From a virus, in IMG/VR virus record IMGVR_UViG_3300024229_000009, positions 1 through 51,413 of that record: a stretch of DNA of 51,413 nt. One strand, 5' to 3'. Made by a program: the position numbers and the translations under genes. Under the pieces are notes generated by a model. The model had not been told where the DNA came from. It worked only from the letters and a program-made list of their open reading frames with translations, and made no database searches. This document shows positions 45,410-49,947 of the stretch, piece by piece (position 1 is the first letter of the stretch; every line of letters starts with the position of its first letter).

Positions 45410-45539
45410 ACCATTTTGAAATTGTATACCCTATTGATACGAGTAATAATATTATTTTTAAAATGGTTTCAATTTCAGTAAAAGAAATTGTTAGTGAGAA
45501 AGCGTTAAGGGCGTATATTTTAATTTGTTGCATGTCCAT
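45384..45539 (-). CDS. Tiny membrane protein (51 aa)
   Basis: One membrane segment is visible (ILKIILLLVSIGYTIS, about 26-41) after an N-terminal helix (QQIKIYALNAF), with a basic end (KWYETHKRNK). Its last 26 bases lie inside the start of the next gene in another frame. Short proteins of this type are frequent in phages of this kind as far as I recall. A second holin or pinholin-like role is possible; the lysis genes lie 5 kb away on the same strand. Confidence 0.6.
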   Translation of the reverse strand: MDMQQIKIYALNAFSLTISFTEIETILKIILLLVSIGYTISKWYETHKRNK

Positions 45540-45544
45540 TGTAT

Positions 45545-45790
45545 CTATTTTTTACTTCCTCCTCCTCGTGCTCTATTCTTTTTTTGTGACTCTAAAACCA
45601 ATTTTCCTCTTTTGTGAGAACAATCTAGCTTATCCCCTTTTTTGGATTTTTTGTTTTTCTTATTAAATAGATTACATTCAACTCTTTTTCTGACAGCCTC
45701 TTTTTTCTTTTGTGCTTTGGCACTAGACTTTCTATGCTTAACTCTTGCTTTGGGATTATCCCTATAATATCTTGCAGTTCTACTAAGCAT
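45545..45790 (-). CDS. Small basic phage protein (81 aa)
   Basis: The chain is strongly basic with a start pattern MLSRTARYYRDNPKARVKHR, then a Lys-rich region and KLDCSHKRGKLVLESQKKNRARGG at 54-76. I recall very similar peptides in many tailed phages of marine bacteria. They may bind DNA or be packaged, but the function is not established. Possible metal ligands (Cys/His at DCSHK) are seen without a clear zinc site. It lies two bases from the next gene. Confidence 0.65.
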   Translation of the reverse strand: MLSRTARYYRDNPKARVKHRKSSAKAQKKKEAVRKRVECNLFNKKNKKSKKGDKLDCSHKRGKLVLESQKKNRARGGGSKK

Positions 45791-45792
45791 AA

Positions 45793-45945
45793 TTATTTTC
45801 TATAAGGAAACATTCTATTTAGGTTATCACGTCTCTCTCCACAACCACAAGGTTTACCTGTTTTTTTGGAAATTGTTTCTACAGCTTTTTTGATTCCTGT
45901 AGCTTTTGTGAACCTTTCAATAGTATCGCCTAAACCTTTATCCAT
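45793..45945 (-). CDS. Small conserved phage protein (50 aa)
   Basis: The chain is GLGDTIERFTKATGIKKAVE followed by KTGKPCGCGERRDNLNRMFPY, with a CGC pair near 35-37. This pattern of a helix plus Cys-x-Cys and a final LNxMFPY recurs in Bacteroidota phages as far as I recall. It has its own TAnnTTTG box 18 bases upstream. No function is known. Confidence 0.65.
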   Translation of the reverse strand: MDKGLGDTIERFTKATGIKKAVETISKKTGKPCGCGERRDNLNRMFPYRK

Positions 45946-45963
45946 CAGAAGTTTATTTTTAAA

Positions 45964-45971
45964 CAAAAATA
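45964..45971 (-). promoter_or_regulatory. Promoter -7 element TATTTTTG
   Basis: It is 18 bases before the start at 45945 and is followed by a perfect seven-base inverted repeat (TATTTTT...AAAAATA). It starts the genes leading into the envelope cluster. No -33 TTG is seen. Confidence 0.55.
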
Positions 45972-45991
45972 GTCTTTTTTTTAATTAGGTT

Positions 45992-46282
45992 TTAATACTT
46001 TCCTTTTCTTGATTTTGGTGATGATTTTTTGGATCCGCCTTTTCCTGCCCATAAATTTTTACAAGCCCAATATCTAGCGGTTAGTTTGTTTGTAGCACTA
46101 GAACACTTGTGTCTAGCTTTAAATGATTTTCTAGCAGCAGCAGAATAATTATGGCCATAACCCTTTGCGCCAAAGTGAATTAGCTTTTCTTTTCCACCTG
46201 AACAGGCTTTTACCATTTTCTTTTTTCCTGCTCTATCTGAAGGTCTTGGCTTGTTGCAAGCCATTTTGCTTTTATCTGCCAT
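45992..46282 (-). CDS. Small basic Cys-containing phage protein (96 aa)
   Basis: The chain includes KEKLIHFGAKGYGHNYSAAA (32-51), then KSFKARHKCS, and TARYWACKNLWAG. This order (K-S-F-x-A-R-H-x-C, then T-A-R-Y-W-x-C-K) is a strongly conserved small-protein signature in tailed phages of marine hosts as I recall. The paired Cys/His could hold a metal. It ends in Ser/Lys-rich residues. The role is unknown; location among other basic peptides suggests a virion or DNA-associated protein. Confidence 0.7.
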   Translation of the reverse strand: MADKSKMACNKPRPSDRAGKKKMVKACSGGKEKLIHFGAKGYGHNYSAAARKSFKARHKCSSATNKLTARYWACKNLWAGKGGSKKSSPKSRKGKY

Positions 46283-46283
46283 A

Positions 46284-46553
46284 TTATGATACTCTAATTT
46301 TTAAAACACTTCCGTCTCTATATAATCCGTTTACTGGAACACCTGCGCTTGCAGCTGCAGTATCGTCAGCAGCGTTACTTAATCCTGAAATTTTAACAGG
46401 ACTTGATAAATTAGCCGCTATATGTGTAGTTAGTGATGAAACAGTATAGTTTTTTGTTTTTCCAGAATCTGCTCCTGAAGTTCCATCTGAACCAATTAAC
46501 TTGTCTGCCGCATCTATTGTACTATCGTTACTGTATGTTCCAATGTTCGCCAT
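46284..46553 (-). CDS. Small fibre-like/structural protein (89 aa)
   Basis: The start (ANIGTYSNDSTIDAADKLIGSD) resembles the N-terminus of the fibre-associated protein at 38643-39347. The rest is Ser/Thr/Ala-rich and beta-like, ending in GLYRDGSVLKIRVS. It may be a short paralogue of a fibre-linked protein, used as a trimeric plug or head fibre. It lies among basic peptides, two bases from the next gene. Confidence 0.6.
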   Translation of the reverse strand: MANIGTYSNDSTIDAADKLIGSDGTSGADSGKTKNYTVSSLTTHIAANLSSPVKISGLSNAADDTAAASAGVPVNGLYRDGSVLKIRVS

Positions 46554-46555
46554 GA

Positions 46556-46810
46556 TTATCTTTTTGTATATTTCTTGGTTACTTTACCTTTTTTTGTGTT
46601 GGCTACAACAGTTTTACCTTTTGCACCAGCTCTTTTCTTTTTTCTAGCGGTTTTTGCTCTTTCAGCTTTCGACATGCTTCTAGCTTTTGCTAAAGGCAAA
46701 CATCTATCAGGGTTTTTTTTATTTTTACTTGTACCACATGCTCCTTTAATAGAACCGTCGGTACCTATTCTAACCCACTTTTCTTCTCTCCACTTTTTAA
46801 GCTCTCCCAC
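46556..46810 (-). CDS. Small basic conserved phage protein (84 aa)
   Basis: The start is KKWREEKWVRIGTDGSIKGACG, then PDRCLPLAKARSMSKAERAK, and a Lys-rich tail. The order W-V-R-I-G-x-D-G... CG... R-C-L-P... S-K-A-E-R recurs in a family of tiny proteins of phages and bacteria (I recall DUF6321/DUF5872-type) without known function. The Cys pair may matter. The ATG lies two bases after the next gene upstream. Confidence 0.65.
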   Translation of the reverse strand: MGELKKWREEKWVRIGTDGSIKGACGTSKNKKNPDRCLPLAKARSMSKAERAKTARKKKRAGAKGKTVVANTKKGKVTKKYTKR

Positions 46811-46812
46811 GT

Positions 46813-46899
46813 CTACTTCTTTTTAGACTTAGATACTTTTTTCTTTTTTTTCATGACCTTTTTCTTTTTAGGTCCGTATGTTGCGCTTCCGTATGGCAT
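46813..46899 (-). CDS. Tiny Lys-rich peptide (28 aa)
   Basis: The reading frame MPYGSATYGPKKKK and then runs of Lys fits the gap exactly, with two bases before the next start. The MPYG-x-x-TYG-PKKK opening occurs in other phage tiny proteins as far as I recall. It is too short for a fold. Confidence 0.5.
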   Translation of the reverse strand: MPYGSATYGPKKKKVMKKKKKVSKSKKK

Positions 46900-46914
46900 A
46901 ATTATTTGTTTTTG

Positions 46915-47343
46915 TTATGGATATCTTTTAATAGCTCCTGAGATGTTATTTTTATTTCTATAAAGTCCAGTTCCATCGATTCTTGTACGATATGGAGCAA
47001 ACTTGTCTAAGGGACCTTTTTTGTTATATTTAATAATTTTTGTGTCTGTTTGATAACTGGTACCAAGTACACCTTTATGTTTTTTTGTTTCATTAGACAA
47101 TTCTACTCTACCTGAAAGTTTATTGTATTGATCAAACTTTTTATCTATATTATATGATTTTATAGCCTTATTGTCTCCTAAATGGGTGCGACTTATTTTA
47201 ACAATAGTGTCGTTTTTAAAATTTATATTCTGAAACTTTTTATCTACAATGTTTATACCCTTTTTATTATAATCTTTAATAACACTATTTCTAAAAGCTA
47301 ATTGATCAATATATGAATTTAGTTTCTTCTTTGGATCTGGCAT
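46915..47343 (-). CDS. Hypothetical protein (142 aa), paralogue of 47882 gene
   Basis: The chain is Lys/Asn-rich with PDPKKKLNSYIDQLAFRN (2-19), then IKDYNKKGINIVDKKF and a charged C-terminus with GRVELSNETKKHKGVLG. The N-terminal ~60 residues share the pattern P-D/P-x-x-K, L-x-F-[KR]-N-x-x-I-x-x-Y, GI-x-I, then DTIV with the 104-residue gene at 47882. So the two genes derive from one ancestor. No known fold or function. Confidence 0.55.
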   Translation of the reverse strand: MPDPKKKLNSYIDQLAFRNSVIKDYNKKGINIVDKKFQNINFKNDTIVKISRTHLGDNKAIKSYNIDKKFDQYNKLSGRVELSNETKKHKGVLGTSYQTDTKIIKYNKKGPLDKFAPYRTRIDGTGLYRNKNNISGAIKRYP

Positions 47344-47346
47344 AAT

Positions 47347-47463
47347 TTATCCTTTTTTGTTTTTTCTTAATTTTTTAAAGTCTGCACCAGTTATTTTATC
47401 AAAAGGTGGAGCTAGTCTAGCTAACTTCATTTGTGCTGGTGATAATTTTTTCTTTTTTGGCAT
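47347..47463 (-). CDS. Tiny basic phage protein (38 aa)
   Basis: The frame reads MPKKKKLSPAQMKLARLAPP, then KITGADFKKLRKNKKG. Similar PKKKKLTPAQ...APP...ITGADF peptides occur in other phages as I recall. No function known. It fits exactly between neighbours (3-base gaps), which supports it being real. Confidence 0.6.
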   Translation of the reverse strand: MPKKKKLSPAQMKLARLAPPFDKITGADFKKLRKNKKG

Positions 47464-47465
47464 TA

Positions 47466-47639
47466 TTATTTCTTTTTTAAAACTTTTTTTATTTCACTTT
47501 TAGATATTTGTTTTTCTTCAGGTATATCTTTAATTATTTTTTTTGAAGATTTTTTAATTTCTGGTTTCTTCTTTTTAACGTCAAAAAAATAAATAGTAAC
47601 TGCACCTGCTAGTAACAATAATAATATAATGACTTCCAT
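47466..47639 (-). CDS. Tiny membrane protein with Lys-rich tail (57 aa)
   Basis: One N-terminal membrane segment is visible (VIILLLLLAGAVTIYFF, about 3-19), followed by a Lys/Ile-rich tail to the end (KKVLKKK). There is no lipobox. It is packed against the neighbouring tiny genes. It could be an inner-membrane protein used late in infection; nothing more can be said. Confidence 0.55.
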   Translation of the reverse strand: MEVIILLLLLAGAVTIYFFDVKKKKPEIKKSSKKIIKDIPEEKQISKSEIKKVLKKK

Positions 47640-47640
47640 T

Positions 47641-47715
47641 TTATTTCTTTTTTAATTTTTTCTTTTTTGTTTGAGACCTACGTCTTCTATCTGAATCACC
47701 TCTTCTTGCACTCAT
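47641..47715 (-). CDS. Tiny Arg/Lys-rich peptide (24 aa)
   Basis: MSARRGDSDRRRRSQ followed by Lys-rich residues. The start overlaps the stop of the next gene (TAATG), which supports translation. It is too short for further call. Confidence 0.45.
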   Translation of the reverse strand: MSARRGDSDRRRRSQTKKKKLKKK

Positions 47716-47882
47716 TACTTTTTCTTTTTAGCTCCTTTTGCGTAATTAGGGTCTTTACAGTATTTACTTGCAGCCATATTTGCATAAGCTGATGGGTATG
47801 TATCGAAAGTTCTTTTTGCCCAGGCTATTCCAGCTGCACAAATTTTATTACCCTTTTTTCTACTTTTTATTTTAGACGCCAT
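47715..47882 (-). CDS. Small basic conserved phage protein (55 aa)
   Basis: The chain contains GNKICAAGIAWAKRTFDTYP (11-30), then SAYANMAASKYCKDPNYAKG. The pattern with two Cys and W-A-K-R-T-F-D-x-Y-P-S-A-Y-A-N recurs in many phages as I recall. The start overlaps the previous stop (TAATG), and its stop overlaps the next start. The role is unknown; possible metal or DNA-binding peptide. Confidence 0.65.
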   Translation of the reverse strand: MASKIKSRKKGNKICAAGIAWAKRTFDTYPSAYANMAASKYCKDPNYAKGAKKKK

Positions 47883-48196
47883 TATTTATCAATTTTATCT
47901 TTACTGTACAAACCTTGAATAATATAACTCATTCTATTTGGTTGACCAATAGTAACGCTTCTGTTTGGTAGAGCGTTTCCAAGTCCTGCATTTTTTTTGT
48001 TTTGCATATAATTTTTATTTGCAGAAACTAATGGAGAATTTGGACCAGTCATATTGCTTTGACCTTGTATCACAGTGTCTTTAGTTGTAAAAGAAGGAAA
48101 ATTGCTTTTGATATCAATTCCTTGACTCATGTATTTATCTATAAGTTTGTTTTTAAAACCTAAAGTATCTTTGATTTTTTGATTTGGGTCTTTCAT
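47882..48196 (-). CDS. Hypothetical protein (104 aa), paralogue of 46915 gene
   Basis: The better start is ATG 48196 (MKDPNQKIKD); a TTG at 48214 would add six residues. The N-terminal part KDPNQKIKDTLGFKNKLIDKYM shares its layout with the gene at 46915. The C-terminal half is Asn/Gly-rich. It is the first gene after the divergent promoter region and starts the run of tiny genes. A TAnnTTTG box is 15 bases upstream. Confidence 0.55.
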   Translation of the reverse strand: MKDPNQKIKDTLGFKNKLIDKYMSQGIDIKSNFPSFTTKDTVIQGQSNMTGPNSPLVSANKNYMQNKKNAGLGNALPNRSVTIGQPNRMSYIIQGLYSKDKIDK

Positions 48197-48211
48197 AATA
48201 ATAATTTGAAA

Positions 48212-48219
48212 CAAAGATA
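48212..48219 (-). promoter_or_regulatory. Promoter -7 element TATCTTTG (minus)
   Basis: It lies 15 bases before the start at 48196. It shares the short region with the plus-strand box at 48238, making a divergent promoter pair. No -33 TTG is visible. Confidence 0.55.
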
Positions 48220-48237
48220 AATAAAATATGTTTTCAT

Positions 48238-48245
48238 TATTTTTG
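48238..48245 (+). promoter_or_regulatory. Promoter -7 element TATTTTTG (plus)
   Basis: It lies 14 bases before the plus-strand gene at 48260. The nearest upstream TTG is about 29 bases away, longer than the usual spacing. Confidence 0.5.
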
Positions 48246-48259
48246 CTTAAATTTAATTT

Positions 48260-48748
48260 ATGATAGTCAAATCATACAAAAGAGGTAAAAGAAAAAAATT
48301 CAAAAAACAACCCAGAACAAGGGATTATAACTTTCTAAAATACTATCGCGTAGTACGTTACTATATTAAAAAAAAATACGACATAACCCTTATGGAGCTT
48401 GATATGATACTTTACTTGTATGATATGCCTTTTTTTAGAAAGGAAGACTTTAATTATTACGGCAACACTATGTCTTGGGATAAGAAAAGGTTTTATGAAA
48501 TGATAAAAAAAGGATTGATCAAAGAGTGGAGGCCAGGAAAAGAACAGTATGCTAAAGCAAAAATGTATGAATTAAGCCACAAGGCCAAAAGTATTTGTAG
48601 TTTGACTTATAAAAAACTTCTTCAAGAAGAAACTATTTCTGAAAAGACAGTTTCCAATCCTATATTTAAAAAAGAAACCTACATGGATAAAGTTTATAAG
48701 AATGTAATTGAAAAAATGAACAGGTCTAAATCCCCTTCTGATAATTAA
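48260..48748 (+). CDS. Winged-helix-like DNA-binding protein candidate (162 aa)
   Basis: The only plus-strand gene in the right 47 kb. The N-terminus is strongly basic (KRGKRKKFKKQPRTRD). Then a run of helices with ITLMELDMILYLYDM and MSWDKKRFYEMIKKGLIKEW (near 70-89) looks like a winged helix of the MarR/PadR sort. The product would bind DNA as a regulator. Its 3' end overlaps the convergent gene at 48726 by 23 bases. Divergent promoter placement suggests it may control the neighbouring tiny-gene operon; this is inference. Confidence 0.5.
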   Translation: MIVKSYKRGKRKKFKKQPRTRDYNFLKYYRVVRYYIKKKYDITLMELDMILYLYDMPFFRKEDFNYYGNTMSWDKKRFYEMIKKGLIKEWRPGKEQYAKAKMYELSHKAKSICSLTYKKLLQEETISEKTVSNPIFKKETYMDKVYKNVIEKMNRSKSPSDN

Positions 48749-49472
48749 AAATTGCTTTTTTTAAAACAGAATAATTTCTAATTGATGTTATTTTTTTTAA
48801 CTCTCTCATTTTCAGCTTATTACCTCCTTCTGTTAAAACATCTATTGCTTCAATGGCTTTTGCTAAGTCGTTTTCAGTTTTTATATCCTTGTTAATTTTT
48901 TCTAAAACTCTTAATTGTTCTTTATCAAAGTACCATTTTACAAGATGACGAGATTTATTTAAGTGTTTGGCTACTGAAGTTGTGGTGATTTTTATTTTAT
49001 CAAACCATAAATCCTCAATCGCCTCACTGATTTGTTCACTTGTTGGTCTATTTTTTCTACCCACAAGCATTCCAACTATTCTCATTTTTTCTTTCTTATC
49101 AATAATTTTCATTGGATTGAAGATTATTTTTCTAAGTTTTGGGCAATACGGTTCTTTTTTCTTGTCAAAAACTTTTTCAACCATATTTTCCACTCTATTT
49201 TGTCCGTAGGTACGAATTATGTGTCCATTTTGCCTGTCAGAAAGCAAATTGAAGTGAATTTTCATTTTTTCTAGGTCGAAATCGTTATTTAACCAGATAA
49301 ATTTCTCTGCAATGTACTCGAGTTCTGAAAAAGTGTTAATTCTTCTAGTGGTTCGGTATAAAGAAAAGAATTTTACACCATTTGGATAGTGCAAATACTC
49401 CCTTCCATTGAAAACAAAGGGAGTTTGCATTATAATTCTATCTTTTTCGTAATCAAATAACGGAATCAGCAT
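48726..49472 (-). CDS. Hypothetical protein with possible helix-turn-helix (248 aa)
   Basis: The start at 49472 lies 20 bases inside the GroES gene; an ATG at 49430 would remove 14 residues (start MQTPFVF). A stretch KITTTSVAKHLNKSRHLVKWYF (near 155-175) looks like a helix-turn-helix, and the tail is Lys-rich. The rest is helical without enzyme motifs. It lies right after groES in the same direction, so chaperonin and this gene may form one operon. A transcription factor or replication-linked DNA binder is possible. Confidence 0.5.
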   Translation of the reverse strand: MLIPLFDYEKDRIIMQTPFVFNGREYLHYPNGVKFFSLYRTTRRINTFSELEYIAEKFIWLNNDFDLEKMKIHFNLLSDRQNGHIIRTYGQNRVENMVEKVFDKKKEPYCPKLRKIIFNPMKIIDKKEKMRIVGMLVGRKNRPTSEQISEAIEDLWFDKIKITTTSVAKHLNKSRHLVKWYFDKEQLRVLEKINKDIKTENDLAKAIEAIDVLTEGGNKLKMRELKKITSIRNYSVLKKAIFNYQKGI

Positions 49473-49731
49473 TATCTACTGTAACTACAACGTCTCTTTC
49501 ACGAATGGCTTTGTATTTTTCGCCTTTAATTCTTAATTCTGATCCGGCAACCTTGTCAAAATAAACAAAAAAGCCTTTTTTAACTTCTTTTACTAAATCT
49601 CCTGTGGTTATTACTTCTCCTACAACGTATCTAATGTTTAAATCTGACTTGTCGCTAATAATAAGACCTAATTCATTTTTTTGAACTATTTCTTGATCTT
49701 TTACTATTATAAAATCACCTACTGCTTTCAT
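49453..49731 (-). CDS. groES: Co-chaperonin GroES (Cpn10)
   Basis: Cpn10 caps GroEL rings. The 92-residue chain follows the family plan: AVGDFIIVKDQEI at the start, a mobile-loop region with NELGLIISDKSDLN in which LII takes the place of the hydrophobic tripeptide, then GEVITTGD, VKKGFFVYFDKVAGSELRI, and KYKAIRERDVVVTV. The start overlaps the upstream 70-residue gene stop (TAATG), and its end overlaps the next gene by 20 bases. It is in the same operon as GroEL, which lies one small gene upstream. Confidence 0.85.
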   Translation of the reverse strand: MKAVGDFIIVKDQEIVQKNELGLIISDKSDLNIRYVVGEVITTGDLVKEVKKGFFVYFDKVAGSELRIKGEKYKAIRERDVVVTVDNADSVI

Positions 49732-49943
49732 TAGTATTGCTGTAACTTTGGTGTTCTATTATAATCTATACTTGATTTTTCTTCATCATCAATATTCCAT
49801 TTAGTAATAACTTGTCCTTCAAGGTCTATAACAGTGTATCCTTGTTTAGTTAAAAGACTAATTGCTACATTAATGTTTTTTGCTTGTTCTCGAAAATGGC
49901 TAAATATTTGATTTTCGAATGGGTGGTGATCGTGTTTTGGCAT
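49731..49943 (-). CDS. Hypothetical protein between groEL and groES (70 aa)
   Basis: The chain begins His-rich (PKHDHHPFENQIFSHF), then helix-like AKNINVAISLLTKQGYTVID, and ends charged. The His cluster could bind metal. It sits in the four-base gap-and-overlap pattern of the chaperonin operon (four bases after groEL, TAATG with groES), so it is likely co-expressed and may work with the chaperonin. The family is not recognised. Confidence 0.6.
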   Translation of the reverse strand: MPKHDHHPFENQIFSHFREQAKNINVAISLLTKQGYTVIDLEGQVITKWNIDDEEKSSIDYNRTPKLQQY

Positions 49944-49947
49944 AATT

